A stretch of DNA of 64,000 bases from Acanthopleura granulata (GCA_016165875.1 JABBOT010000002.1:20848120-20912119), one strand, 5' to 3'; shown: positions 12,581 to 26,800, counted from the first letter of the stretch. Translations and numbers: made by a program. The notes: generated by a model not told the origin, from the letters alone.

Positions 12581-15500
12581 AATTAAATCACCGTATGAAA
12601 TTCATTTGGCCAAAAACGGACATGCTATTAATTTATTAAGTAGTATGTGTGTGTGATTTTAGTCTGGATAATCCTTCAGTTAACAGTTATTAGAACTGCC
12701 TGGTTCCTTTAAAATGACTCTGGAATGTGCTAACTTCTACATGCTTCTTCTATGAATGGTGAATGTTCTGCGAAAGTGATTTTAGTTTGTCTAATCCTCC
12801 TAGGCTAGGCATTGAAACCACAACCTATGTGGTATTACAAATGATTGTAGTCCAAAAACTGTTTGATAACCGGAGTTTTCATCCTTCGGGCGATTTTGGT
12901 TAAATGAGGATAAAGTTACTATATCTGCAGGATGAGAAACCACAGCATATATTTAATCATTACGGCATCCATGTTTATATTTGTTAAATGTCGACAGTGA
13001 ACAGCTGACTTGTTTTGATGAAGACGCTTAGATAGGATAGAACACTTAAGCTACATATATTGCATTGCTTGTATGAGATTCATCCCAAATAAGGTGATAT
13101 CCATGCTAAGGTATTAATATACGGCATACGGCTAGCTCGTTTCACTTGTACATGTAGCGTTGGGCATGAATGGTGCAATATAAACGCTGCCCATCGCTAT
13201 GAAACAATTAATGCGTTAATTCAGGCTTTGAAATCGGATGTCTCTTTCAGCAATATTTCAGTTAAATCAGATCAGTTTCCGTTTGTACCGGTACATAATC
13301 CCATGCAATATATACCGTCACATATTTGTGCTGCTGCCTCACTGGGTCACAGTCAGATCCTGTTGATGTCTACTTGTCCCACCCAAAGGAAAACTGGCTC
13401 TTTGGCCCTCCGAATAGCCTACACTTTTGAACGATTGACCCCTGGAGGTCAGCGACAATCTGGACAACCCAGAATGCTGTTTATGAACTTGGGATTGAGC
13501 GCGGGATTGACCTCGTATATGCCGGACACTGACCTCCAGATCATCGCACAGGTCTCCATGTATATAGGTCTCTCTAGGCTACAATGTCTATATCTACATT
13601 TATCACACACTCACCAGTATAGAATGTGATAAATAGGCCATCACATAAGAAACAGGCACACCAGTTAAGACAGATTGGCAGTAATCATTTGAAAAGGAAC
13701 ATTTGACAAAGATTTGATTATGTTCCTATATAACCAGCGTACATGTATAGTTGGTGGAAGAGATCATCTTTCCAGTCCGTCGGTCCGTCTCACTTTTTGT
13801 TATGAAACAATTACTCCAAAATACTCGCTCAATCATGGTCAAACTTTGTGTACAGGAAACACAACTGCATATAAAGGAGAGGGTTAATGTAAATTCGGCT
13901 GTAAACTTGAAAACTGATTTGACGCATGTCTGTTCACTCATTACGAGGAATTTAATTACTAGTGACATTGATATCAGACTGTACAAACGTCATAAACACT
14001 GATCGAATGAAGGGGGCATTTCAGGCCTATGTATAATTAAATATATCTTAACGAGCTAATCTAGTCCGACCACACTAATGTCCTTTTAACCTGGTATACT
14101 GGCCCAGTTATTTTCAGAGTTTGTACACAGCTCAGGCATCCAACTTGCTGCGGAGTGGAGAAGAATCACAAATTCACCAGATTATATGAATATTAATTAG
14201 CTTTTAACGGGCAATTGAAATAAAAATTTGTCTATTGAGGTCTAATTCATTAAGCTTATTTAAAGTGAATTATAAAACTCCACATAGATCTACTACAAAA
14301 CAAATTTCACCCCATGCGCCTATGAGCCCATGTACCCTATTCAGTGACAGACAGCCTTTATTCAGCCTACATAGGTATAAATATAGGACATCACCAAGGA
14401 ATGTGCTGGTTTAGTAAATCGGACAAGGCTATGGTTTGGAAGCCACTAGATGGCTTTAATCTTGTGGGGGGAAAAAAGCCACAGCCGAAGCTGCGGTTGA
14501 TGGATTTGAACACGCGACACATTTGTCAACGGCCTGTCGTCTGTGGAGAAAGCGAACTGTTATTGTCAGCGAAAGATCTTTGAAAATACTTAATTTTAAA
14601 CGTTCCAATGTGAGTGATTCACTGGCTGAGTTTTCATTTTGTTTATCACGAATGTAGACCTACCGAACAAGTGAGCATATGTGTGGGCTTTGCAGTATAA
14701 CGCCGTATATGGTCAGAAACTGAATATAAACAAAATAGAGCTCTGCGCACTCTAAATGGCGGCTCGTCACATTCAAGCCAATATGTCTTTCTTCCTTTCC
14801 TGACAGCTGCCATTCATCGATGGTTGAGGCCTATTTAAACATTCTTTTCACTTCAGACGTCTCAAAAATATGTCTCTATGATGAAGTATATAAATACACC
14901 CACGAATTCCATATAAAGCAACTGTATACATGTCCATTCTGATCAAAATTTTGATGACGTTAAGCCCATGCATTAAGTGTACATATTTCAGCTGGCGTAA
15001 ATATAATGGCATGTATTTATTCAGGGTATATATACATACATGTAGATGTATTTATACACAATCGCGTACAGACAACAGAGCGATGCTTTGTGGCCGTAGG
15101 ATAAAAAACACACAAAAAGCTACCGGTGTGGTGACAAAAACGCTGGTTTACTTTCGTATGGAGTTTGGTATTGATGAATAAAAAACATTCACCCTGCAAG
15201 GTAAACTATACGGCCGATACATGTATACATGCAGCTCATCCTAGAAATATTTGTCATGTTTTTGCCTGTAGGACATTTAAAATGTACATTAGAAAGATAT
15301 ACATGTGCATGTAAAAGCTGAGGTAAATTTCACAGAGTACAAGTCAGAGTCAGTTCGGACCACACCTCCCTTAACTATAACCTCATTTGTTTCACCTATA
15401 TATACCGGAACTAATTCATTTCGAAAAGGTCAGAAATATTAGTTCCGCATCGAAGATCGTTCCGGCGAGTGCGTGTAGGCCAATGCGGTGAATGTGTCAC

Positions 15501-15839
15501 TCGGGCACGGTCCACATTATCCCGTGGAGACTTCGGGAAATATGTATTTTACATTCAGCTGTCCCACATAGCGATGGATACGACGTCCAATCAGCGTTAA
15601 GTCAGAAACTGTCAACCGCCTTAACCTCCAATGTGGCCATGTGAAAAGCTTAACTGACGTAAGAACAAAACAGGATCTGGATTACTCACGCAGCTGTAGT
15701 GGGCCATACTGTCAGTTTATAGTGCTTCCTCGGAACTGTGTACACAGGATAACTTCAGCTCTTATATCGTTATCTACCTGTCATACTATATACTGACATT
15801 ACACAACGTAATAATTGGTGATCAATTAACGGCTGAACT

Positions 15840-18288
15840 ATGAAACCCGGGGATATTCAAGAGAAGTTGTTTTACTCTAGGACTATTCCACGACGCCACG
15901 GGGATGCGGAGGATATCTATTCCTGTAAGTAAATATTAGAAGGATGCTGTTTAATCACATTAAGGGATATATATATTTTATACGTAATTAATATACATAT
16001 ATACATATATACATATATACAGCTGTTAGATTCTGTTCAATTTCGAATAATGTGACTATACGCGGTAGCGTATATAAATACCCCCCTGGGTTTACCGTGA
16101 ATGTATAGAATTAAGAATGAAATTATCTGCTTACATTTAGCGTATGCTAAAATCAATCATACAGGTGAAACCTTTAAGGGAAATAAATAAGTGAAAAAAA
16201 TTAAATTCAAACTATTGCAGAAGTATTCCACTTATACGAGATTTTATAAAGTATGTGCATGTATATATACAGTATACATCCTTTAAACACTAGATGAAAT
16301 GTTGTCTAAAATTTCGCGTAATTATAACGGATTATGACAAGCTGTGCTTTAACTTTAATATTCTCTATAACAGACTTATTGGAACACTTGGCTCACGGGT
16401 TTAACCGTTAAACGCAAAATGAAGAGTGTAGAATATTTGACAGTATGTATATTCACGTCTGTGTATATATCTAGTGTATGGCTGGGTGTTTTTTATTTCT
16501 ATGTGATATATATCTAAGTATTGTGAACTTGATGTGTAGATCTATAAACTGGAACAATCTTTAGGCCTCTATATATAGAGATAGGCACAGAGGCGATGAT
16601 GTGGACTTACCCGATAAAACCGATGAACTGACCACAGAGCATTATTTGATACAGCCATATAACGGTAGGCAGTTATTGGAACACAGATAAAACTATCTGT
16701 GCTATTTACAACGATAAAATTCTTTCATTGTGATTCAACACAGCTGGCAAGCTGGAAGAGGAAAAAAAGCTAGATAACATCAACATCACATTACACGTGA
16801 CCTTGTCCACGTGTTATATGTGTTAAAGTTTTGCTGGCGTATCTTTTGATTACAAGTGTTCTTACATTGCACAGGAATGCTGCATATGTGTACATGTAAA
16901 CGATAAAGAGACAATAGTAACTCATGAACAATGTTTAAGATGCTCTGATGTAGAATAATTAATTGGGATGGTTTGGGGGGGGGGTGATCTTTTCTGGCAG
17001 TTTAAGGATATATGTTGGCATTGACACTATTTACAGCCATTTTAAAGGATATGAATGAAACGATTTTTTTAACAGGTTTATGTTTATATATAAGTCACAA
17101 ATGTCATAAGTGTTTGCAATTTGACGCCAGTGAAAATTTTATATCCACATGCTGAAAACATACGCCAATGTATAGTCTTTATCGTTTATAAGACTAATTT
17201 CTTTTGATGGTTTACTATTGCAATGGCGGAGCGATGTATCGAGAGAGGAAACTCTCTTTTCATGTCACACCTGACGTCAAGCTAAAGCCGCCGATCCATC
17301 GGCACCTGGTTTGAAGGCCTTGATCTTCAGTTACCTTTGAGTTTGATTTCGTTTTGTAAACCTTTTTGTTCCTGGTTGTCTTTATCAATAAAAGTGCCGA
17401 AGAATAAGATGACAAACATACATGGCCAACAATGGTGTCATAAAATAAAGAGTGAAAATGTACTGCACATAAATTGTGACACATACCGTTACAGCTGCAT
17501 ATATGATCCTGTTTACAGCGCCAGGCCGGAAGTTGCCCATAAATACCCCGAACTCAGCAAGGATAATCCGGAAGGTGTTCACGGAAAGCCCGCCATCTGG
17601 ACAACCAATAGACGGAAACAAGGTACATACACCGCATACGGAGGCTAGGCACATCTACTCTACATGATGAAAGTTGTACTGTAATTTTAAACAGGACTTG
17701 CCTGTTTAAATACGCCTTCTGCAAACATTTATAGTAGTATCATTTCCAAATTCATGCCAACTTTTGTGTTCAGTGTTCAGTGAGTCACGGTTCAGTGGAG
17801 AATTCAGTTGAGGATATCAAAATGTATTTGATGATTCGACAAAACTTCATCAATATTTTCTATACCTGTGCTATATTTTCTACATGTCGTCGAGTTAGCA
17901 TCTATATACGTGTAGGTATGAGAAATCCTTTCTAAACTTTCCATATCTATGTATTCCAGCTACAGCTTCGAACTTTGGTTCTCACCGGGGATACATGCAT
18001 GGCTGTATATATGTATACACACAAAACACCTTCCGTGTCTCTGTGTACATGGGGTAGTCCATGTGAAAGTTGTAAAAGCAAAATATAGACAATTCCAAAT
18101 ATCACCAGCATGAAATTCCAGTAACATCACACAGACAAACATTGTGGCCGTGTTACCCGCATACAACATTATTATATGCTTAATTGTTTGGCGTACACAC
18201 ATGTACATGAATCGATCGGTACGAAGGGATTGGCCGATCGATTGGTCTATAGTGTTGTTTGTAACGAATTATGCTTCTCTTCGTCTAT

Positions 18289-18328
<40 letters not shown>

Positions 18329-20092
18329 TTGATACAAAGATGCTGTTTATTAGACAGCATGAAATAAAAATTCGGTTTCGGTTGAATTCAATTTGTGTGC
18401 ATGTATAGCATTGTGTATGCATGGGTATATGTTAGTCATGGACCAGTAAGTTACGTATTGCGCTGCGCTAATTGTAAACAGGTATTTGAAAGAAGGTATA
18501 GGGAAATCACATACCGTTAAGACATAAAAACATCCAACACAAGGAAATTTAAGTGTCTGAGACAAAGAAACGTATACAGCACATGTGTGTGTGTGAATGA
18601 AATATTCCAATCTGTCGCATAGGCCCAGGGATGCATATTCGGAGTCATCTATAGAGTAGAATAAACAAATCTCTAAATCTAATCAACGTATGTATTATAA
18701 GCAAGTTTAATTACAGTACATCGTTTGTTGTAAATACCCTTTCACAACGCTGAAACTTTAGTCCTATAGCTGTTGACCAAAGAGGTTGCGCACATTGTTC
18801 CAATCCATTTTGCTCTCACTGCATATAGGTTGAGGCTTTACGTCAGAAGGTTTGTCACAACACTTGTTAAGGTGCAGAAGTTTCTTCCATCTACATGCTG
18901 AACTGCGCATGCCTTCATTACACCGAAATTCTAGTTGCTATGCACTCCTATGCATAAGTGATATCAACGCCTATTCTGGACTAAAGGCTCATAGTGCAGT
19001 ATAGATAAAGTACATGTGTGCATGTCAAAAACACCTCAAAACAGCCCTTAATTATGCAAATTTTGACAAAGAAGCACGAATTTAAAATCTGTCACTTATC
19101 ATTCTGAAGCCCATTACGAACTGTTCTTAAAAAAGGTCCCAGGAATTGTCAAAGTCCACATCAGAACAAATTTTCGAAAATGGAAGAAATATCTGCTCTG
19201 TAGCTTGTCATGGTGAAGCTCTGTGTATATCATGTTTTAATTCAATAATATGAATCGTATAACGAACGAAAGAAAAACAGATAGACGAGTGTAAATTCAT
19301 ACAGAGGGCAGCTACCCCTGCTTCCTCTCCCCTCGCCCGGTATACCAGTGGTCGACTGATGAACACATGGGCTATATACGTGGTGCAGTTGTGTAATATA
19401 TTGAAGGTGATCAAGTGCACTGCACCGTTTCGCCAAATGTGACCCAAATCCGGAAAGTGACACTCAGACTGACCTCCGTTTGCGTCACCTGACCACGTTC
19501 CTTTGGTGCACGTGCAACCTACATGCAATTGGTGCGTAATTCCGGTTCTGTTGCGAAACCAAGCAAAATGCTGTCGTCAACAATTAAGGGCATCTACAAA
19601 TTTGTAAATATGTTGTCACTGCATGATTGGTGTGTAACACTTATACATATATTACGTTGATCATGTTCTTGAGTGTGTCTTAAAACCCCAATCAAATAAA
19701 TATATAAATATTATGTTGATCTCAAGCATTCTTATCAAGTTTAGTAGCCTCAAAGGCAATGTGGTCGATGCATGCTAGCTGAGGTCACCTTTCCGTGGCC
19801 GCATATAAGTTGGAGGGGTTGCCAGAAACGTGCCGATGGTCGCGCATCCCTCCCGCCATTATGCTGGCCTCATTCGTGTAACAGTGAAATATTTTTGACT
19901 GTATACACCTTAAAACACCAATTAAGTAAATAAAGAAGTAAATTGTAATCAAGCGTTCTCTATATATTTCGAAGACTGCGATGTTTTGTACACAATGTAT
20001 GTTAAAGTGGTTTATTTATTTTTGCAGATTTTGACGATACGGAGAAGCGTGGAGATCAAGCCCGAGACAAAGGGCTGACGGATGACAAATAG
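15840..20092 (+). CDS. Small unrecognised gene, at least four coding exons
   Basis: Exons seen: 15840-15924 (ATG, donor GTAAGT), 16581-16664 (donor GTAGGC), an exon ending at 17622 (donor GTACAT) that probably starts at 17519, and 20028-20092 (ending TAG). Exons one and two join in phase through a split TAT. Exons three and four join through a split GAT. The product would be roughly 110-130 residues, highly hydrophilic and rich in Asp, Glu, Lys, Arg and Pro. It has no signal peptide, no membrane segment and almost no cysteine, and starts MKPGDIQEKLFYSRTIPRR. Its third exon holds SARPEVAHKYPELSKDNPEG and its end reads DQARDKGLTDDK. I do not recognise it; a small structural protein is possible but is a guess. 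The exon two to three junction is out of phase by one base with the best acceptor at 17518, so an exon was missed or another donor is used. Confidence 0.55.
15991..16020. repeat. (ATATAC)n microsatellite
   Basis: Short run of ATATAC-like units in the first intron of the small unrecognised gene. Confidence 0.8.
18290..18325. repeat. (AT)n microsatellite
   Basis: About 18 uninterrupted AT units in the last intron of the small unrecognised gene. Confidence 0.95.
19800..19938 (+). mobile_element. Degenerate SINE copy
   Basis: It has GCCAGAAACGTGCCGATGGT, then CCTCCCGCCATTATGCTGGC, AGTGAAATATTTTTGA and a tail ACACCAATTAAGTAAATAAA. This is the order of the SINE core and tail. It sits about 90 bp before the terminal exon of the unrecognised gene. 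A bare tail fragment of the same family, CCCCAATCAAATAAATATAT, lies just upstream at 19685-19705. Confidence 0.7.
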
Positions 20093-20911
20093 GCCTATAT
20101 AACCAATTGTGATCTCTGAAATCCCAAATTGTGAGATTTCATTTTATGAACAAGAATGGCACCAAAGTCTGCGTGTCGAAAACACCGTACAGGCTACTTG
20201 CCAAATCGACAACACCGAGTTTCCATGTGTAAAACTGTGATGGGAATTTATACTGGACCGATGACCACACGACCTGACTGGTTGTGATTCGTTGACGAGG
20301 CGCTTATCAACTGGAGACTGGGAAGCCCTGAGTGAATATTCTTGCCTGCAATAGCCAATGGTCTGCATGGACACTCTCATACAGCATGACGATCTTCGAA
20401 AAGCCCAGACTCTAGTCAGATCACACCGTTATCAAGGAAGACGTTTACGATTATATTTAATGTATTCCTTCTTTTGATGAACATTGCAGATTAATTACAC
20501 AAGTCATACTGCTGTGGAATTCTGTCAAAAATTAATATACATGCATATAGCTCGCACAAAAATACTAAGGAAAAACAGAACGGAAATCCAGGTGCACGGT
20601 TGTACAGTATCTGCCCTACAACATCAAGATTCCTTATAGTCAGTGGTTATGTTGTTAAAATAGTACTTAACAAATAACTTGTATTTGTACGGTTTCCTTG
20701 ATAGAGGAATAGAAATTATAGATCTGGTCAACTAGATAAACTTGTAATCTATATAATCAGTGACGTCGCGAAGATATTGCATGTACACCATTTATATAGT
20801 TACAATGTTTGTTTTGCAACTTGGCTGGTAATAAATGCATAGAGATCCATTTGTTAAGTTAATTACGAAGTCTCGTTTGATTGATTACATGTGAATGCAA
20901 ATATAGGACAC

Positions 20912-20917
20912 AATAAA
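20912..20917 (+). terminator. Candidate polyadenylation signal AATAAA
   Basis: Canonical hexamer 820 bp after the TAG of the small gene. A second AATAAA lies at 20830-20835, and either could be used. Confidence 0.45.
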
Positions 20918-22351
20918 GTATTGCATTAGTTTGGTACAATTTGTCTCCATGTATGACTTATATTTACATTCTTAACCCGAACGAATAAGAACGTGTGCAA
21001 ATACATTTAATGAACTGACATTTTTGTCACTGGAATACAAAGTAGTTCATTGCATAGAAATGTTGGAGAACTATTTCTTCTATCAGACAAGAAGAATCAG
21101 CTTTGTAAGAGCCAGTTGTACAATGTTACGTTGTGGCCTTGTATTTAATAACTCTTTAATAAAACTGAAATGTTGGGAATGTGGCTTAAACCCTCAACAG
21201 GGGCGTAATTTGCACAGTGGTCCTCGAATTCAGAAATAAGTGAACTTTGTATATGCACATACACATAAAAGTGTAATCAGGTTGTTACCAGTATTAATAT
21301 AGAGTTGGGTTCCACCTTCGATGTCGTTTATGTATGTGCAGCTCACTAGAAAATTTCGAAACTTAACGTTTAGAACACGTCGCTTGATGACGTGTTGTCT
21401 GGGAACCACTGTGTGTATTGTGCAAGCTATAGCCATGTAGGTTTCAAACCATTTGAGGCTTATCATACAGTTTCCTGTCAAAAACAAGATGAATAAAATG
21501 GATCAAAAGCAAAGGGGTTCATTTTACACCGATTGTGTATATCTATATAACAAAGTATTATATAATTGTCACAGATAATTTGGAAGAAAGTTGACAATAA
21601 AACAAGCATTCTGAAAGTATATATTGTTTTCGCAAAACATGTTCCCTATTTACCGGTTTCAGCCCTCGGGCTATATATAATAGTTATGTGCAAAAGTTCA
21701 AAACAGGACAGAAATGATCATGATGTGAATAAAAATGAATCGAAAGTTAAACTTGATCTGTATCTTGTGGTGAAACTGTGTTCAATGTGATAAACATATC
21801 GAGAAAAAAAAGAGTGACCTATAAATGGACGGATCCATAGGTAAACATGTTCAGCTTTATAACTTTGCTGTCTAATTCACAAAAACACGCCTTGGATGGT
21901 TTCTTTTCAATCTGATAGTTGTTTAACGCCAAACTGCATGAGGGCGTTTTGGTGGTCAGGGCATGCATGGGGGGAACCAGGCTGAACCATGGCTCCTAGC
22001 TGACGAACTTTTCCATGTACGCATGACGTAGGCCTAAAGATACCCTCAAAGAAACTTTAATTTTCCGTTAAAAAGTGCTTCACTTTACACGCGAATCCAG
22101 CCCAATTTCACCCATATATACTCAGTTCTTTGGTTTGTGTTGAACATTGTTTTGGAAATTTGTCATGCCATTATTGACCCGGAACCCCCATTTTGGTTGA
22201 CGGCTGGTATACGAAGTTTGTTTTTACCCCTAGATTCTTGTAATTACATTAAACCATCCATCTGAAACTAGACAATAACGACCGCCTGCCAGCCTCTATA
22301 TATTTGCCTCAGTGACCAAGCCTAGCTTTATATATGTGCAAGTAAAACCAC

Positions 22352-22436
22352 AAGGTTCTCCCATCATAATGCTGACCACCGTCATATAACGGCGACACCA
22401 AATCAACACCAATCAACTAAATAAATAAGTAAATCT
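22352..22436 (+). mobile_element. SINE tail fragment
   Basis: CTCCCATCATAATGCTGACC, a CGTCATATAA core remnant and ACACCAATCAACTAAATAAATAAG follow the family order. The copy is shortened in the core. Confidence 0.65.
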
Positions 22437-23205
22437 CTCCAGGCGCACGAGACTTACAGTTTCTTATTAAGTACTGATGGGCCATTTCAGCGCAGTTATA
22501 TGTATTTGTTTTCCATGGTATTATACAAAAAATAAGGCGTGCAAGTGTGCATAGGCCTACATTTAGGAATATATTCTTCACTTGTATGTTAATGAAAATA
22601 TGTAGCCTATCTCAGTTGACCTTCCATTGCACGTGTGAAAACGCATTTAGATATTATATTGAGAAGTAGGGGCCTACTTGTATTTATTGACTTACATTGT
22701 CATAGGCTTATAGGCTTATATCCATCCATAGATTCCATACTTTATTTGTTTTCTATACGCCATCAGTAGGCTAATCTTAACTTCTATACTTACCGGTACG
22801 TGTAAAAGAAGCCTCAAAAAGATAACAAATGCAAATTTGGAAATAGGCCTATACACGATTAAGCCTGTGTACACCTATATTATAGGGCAAAGGTATAATT
22901 ACCTCATGCAGAGGTCAACAGCTTTCTGTCTACTGTCTTTCCCCTGTATCAGAAAACTAGGTTTATTTCGACAGAGCATAGATGCAATAGCCTAGTTTCG
23001 AATGGTCAGTCATGGAGAGTAGGCGTGTAAGCCTAACCAGAAATGTAGGCTGGTTATTGGTAGGTTATTCAAGGCCTACATAATGATCTGAAATTGCAAC
23101 GTGTTTAATAGCATTGAAATCCCAGATTTCAGAGGTAACTGTACACGTAGGTTATCTTTCTGAATGAGTTTTTAACTCAGTTTTGAAGTCGACCTCTTTG
23201 TTATG

Positions 23206-23434
23206 AGGGGGCTTCCGTGGCCGAGAGGGTTAGCCCACCAGCGCGGCGCAATGACCCAGTGCCTTTTACCAATGCGGTCGCTGTGAGTTCAAGCCCAGTT
23301 CGTGCTGGTTTCCAGCCCGCGGCTGGTAATGGGTTTCCCCCTGGCTCTGCCTGGTTTCCTCCCACCATAATGGTGGCCACCATCGTATAAGTGAAATATT
23401 GACCGTGGCGTAAACCCAATCAAATAAATAAATA
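23206..23434 (+). mobile_element. Full-length tRNA-derived SINE
   Basis: The 5' end holds a pol III A box (TGGCCGAGAGGGTTAGC) and, 60-odd bases later, a B box (GTGAGTTCAAGCC). These are followed by the conserved core (CCTCCCACCATAATGGTGGC, GTATAAGTGAAATATTGA) and the tail AATCAAATAAATAAATAA. The A-to-B spacing suits a tRNA-Leu or tRNA-Ser ancestor or a lengthened SINE head. Flanks TCTTTGTTATGAG and TCTTTATTAG may be a decayed target-site duplication. It ends about 390 bp before the LUC7L2-like start codon and is the best reference copy in the window. Confidence 0.9.
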
Positions 23435-23821
23435 ATTCTTTATTAGTCTACCCAATACTGTAGTTTAGGTCCTTTTACAAAATCATACCCTGATTGAGGA
23501 TACTTTAAAGTAACTTTCAGCAAATCTTTCTTCAGGAGAGAGATTTCTGAGGCTACATAGTGAACAAAGGGATTTACATTCCCAGGATTTGCACATAGAC
23601 CCAGAGATCTGAGAGCAAAGCATAGTTCCTTGACACAGTGCAAGGAAGATATTTCATACCCTCCTCGGCTAAGGGAAACAAACCACATGGCAGGACAGAT
23701 GGCGCCACCAACAGATTTGGGGCAGACAACTACACGGCCAGGGGCTGGAAATCGAGAGGTGACGGAATACTTACGACGAATTCTTTATCTAATTTGCTCT
23801 AATATCCGATATTTTCTCAAA

Positions 23822-26800
23822 ATGTCGGCCCAGGAGCAGATGCGAGCTATGTTGGACGAGCTCATGGGAACAGGTAGAGATGGTAAGTTGGTAATTAACA
23901 TGACGTATATTGCTCTCATGGGGATGAAAAAAACCTGGTGAAAGTGGAACACACTGTGGTTGCGAACAACAACAACACCCGGAGAGATAATGTGTTATTT
24001 GCCAGATGTTGGGGTCTGACATTACCGGTGTGATTTTTGTTAACTAAATTTTGTTTAAGTGGCTTAATAAACTTACATGAAAGATCTTGCGACGGATTGT
24101 GCATGGAATTAACTCGAAGATCTTTGTTTTTGCTACAAATTGGAGTATTAATTGAAATAAAAATGACTGCAGATGTGAAACCAGTGTGTCCTTACACTCA
24201 CAAGAGATCATGATGTTTATAGCCCACCGCCCGATAACATGATAGGTCCGCCTGACAGCTCCATAGAAAAGGAATGAATAGGATTCTGCATACAAACATA
24301 TTTATTGATAAACCAACATTTACCAGAAGCTATTGTCCTAGGCATCCTGATTATAACAATGTGTCAAATTAATGGAGCTGTGCTCAGTGTGATAACTAAG
24401 CCTCGCGATATGGCTTAATTATGCTGGTAGCAAAAAACAATTTTTACTTCATATACATCCCTGATTAAAACTTGTGCGATTTAAATTTCCTAATTGATAA
24501 TTTGTCAATCAAATTTTGAAATGTGAGTTTTAGTTCACGAAGCATTGAGGTCTATATTTCAGTGATTTTTAATCCTTCAGCAAGACTCGATGTGGAATGT
24601 AAAATATCTTTACTTGTGAATTTATTGCAATATGTGAAGAGAACAGGTTCTTTTTGATTACTCCTGCAAGTTGGAAGTCCATCAGTCATCTGGAACTACC
24701 AACAGATATGTAGTTCTCTTGTCAAAATAACCTGTTGGGACAGTTGGGACAAATATCTCTTCATTATGTTGCACTGAAAGAAAGAAAGCAGAAAGCACTG
24801 TTTAATTGTCTGGAACAGTACGTTTAAGGCTGATTTTTAACATTTGCTAGCCACTTAAAATAATACCATAAATTTAATGACAGGACATAGACCACTGCAT
24901 ACTTAGTAAAAGATTTGTGCTTTCTTGCCCCTCTCATCATGCTTTTAGGTTTTCAACAAGCTTTAATTGCTATTATGAATGTCCAAAATTTTACTGCAAA
25001 CTTGCAGTCAACAGTTCACATTGTATTAATGACCATTTTTTGGGCATTTTGACAAACCTGACAACAGGAGCATGATTGTGAGAAATAATGGTCATGGGAA
25101 AGGAACAATGATAGCCTATCACACGAGCTAGATGAGTGTCTCTTTGTACTGACAGTTCTTTGAAATGGGGCTGGGTACTTGATAGTGGCAAAACATGAAC
25201 AAAGCAACAAATTTGTCAGCAAAATTCATGACGTGTTTGACATATTGGATTATGACTGTAAGTCTTCTTCTGAAATCAGAATTTCTTTGAATGTGGGCAA
25301 GAGAATAAAAATTCATTCAAACTGAATTTATCATATCTTAATACCATTGTTAAATAACTCTGGGTTTCTATCAGTAAATGATATTAAAGTACCATAAATA
25401 GCCTCCAGTTGTACAGTACCAGATGCCTTTAACCAGAACAAGCTCAGGTATTGGAGAATCTGACATGACTTCTGCTGACCTTTACAAATCCATTTAATTT
25501 GCCATGTTAATAAAAACTCCACCATGCATGAGATATTCTGAGTCACAGGAGTGCTGCTTAGTATGTCATTTAATGTATTGAGTCTTGGAAGTTTTGAATT
25601 GTATGAGTGGATTTTCAATTAGGTGTCATTTGTAGAAAGGGAAGCTTCCAATTTTGGGAATTGGTGCCTGGTGTGACAGTAGGGAGCACCGATTGGCTTA
25701 ATCAGCAATGAGTCACACGATTTGTATAAATTAAACCAGCCCGAGTCCAAGAATGAACCATGTAGCCAAGATACACTTCTCTTCAAGTTAAGCATGGTTT
25801 ATTCTACATTAATGCATAGAAGTACATGGTATTGGTTCATAGACCTCATTGTTGCCATGTAATTTAAAAAAAATTCTTTATCACAGTTTTAAACACTGAT
25901 CAATTCTTCATTCACATGAATTGGATTGTTTGTACATACGTAAAGTCATTATCTGTATCTAGTTGAAGATACCCTGTAAAACTTTAACAGCTGACATTTC
26001 AGGCTTCAGCTGAAGTGAAAAAAAAATTTCAGCAGCTCTGACATACCTGGAAAAGGTTTATTTCAGAATAAGGTTTAATTAAAAGCTTTCAAGTGACCTA
26101 CAAAAGTTGTAAATAAATGTTATATCATCATTGCTATGATTTAATATTGATCGTCAAATTTGATATGAAGTATGTTAAATCGTAACACATGCACATGGCT
26201 TATGAAGGGGTCAGTCCTTTCTGGTTGACAGGCACAGTGTCTTGATTTATATGATTTTTATGGAAATAGCTTCTTGCTGTATGATTTTTTCACTGAAGAG
26301 TTAAACAGATTTTAAAAGATTAATCATTAAGGGAGTGGCAATATTGGCCTTAGGTTACCCTGAGTATTTGGACATGTACTCTCTCAAATTTGTGGTACTG
26401 TAAAGTTTTTTCAATATTTTGTGAACTGATCTATTTAGAAAATCTACAGCAGTTAAAAATTAGAGCTATAATTAGCTGGATCTTATTTTACTGACTTCTC
26501 TTCAATCCCTGTTTTTGAAGGGAACTATCTTATGTGGTGTTATCCAGTCAAATATGAAAAGGTGATGAGGGGCCATACCGTGAGTTGAATAATTTCATAA
26601 CTTTATGAGATTTCAGTCATTTCCATTGTATCTTTTCACTGTTGTGGTGTCTGGACATTACAAAGCGGAATTTTTTCTTACGTGTGAGTTGAAAAGATCT
26701 ACATGGTATTAATCATGCTGTAATTAAAGTTTTCCAATGCATGTTACCCAATAAAATTTACTTCAGGTTAAGACCTCTTCCTGCCTCAGATGAAAGTTAA

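Larger units (their letters stand above)
6660..15839. other. 9-kb stretch without a supported gene
   Basis: It begins with the probable 3' UTR of the membrane-protein gene; AATAAA occurs near 9124, but the true end is unknown. It then holds a SINE fragment, the 125-bp tandem repeat and small microsatellites. tRNA B-box-like motifs occur near 11150, 12320 and 14500, probably SINE heads. The longest open frame, 13228-13629, has no recognisable domain or splice context. A GC-richer patch at 10420-10500 sits beside an acceptor-like site on the - strand but resembles nothing I know. TATATATA at 15397-15404 could be a core promoter for the next gene, but it is some 440 bp before the start codon. 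Confidence 0.5.
20093..23821. other. 3' UTR of the small gene, then intergenic sequence and LUC7L2-like promoter side
   Basis: AATAAA hexamers at 20830-20835 and 20912-20917 are plausible cleavage signals for the small gene. Beyond them I see no gene. A degenerate SINE tail (22352-22436) and a full SINE (23206-23434) lie here. The 5' UTR and promoter of the LUC7L2-like gene should fall in roughly 23600-23821. Confidence 0.55.

Noticed and set aside
13228..13629. 133-codon open frame on the + strand
   Set aside because: Composition is not protein-like and no domain is recognisable; no supporting splice sites or neighbours.
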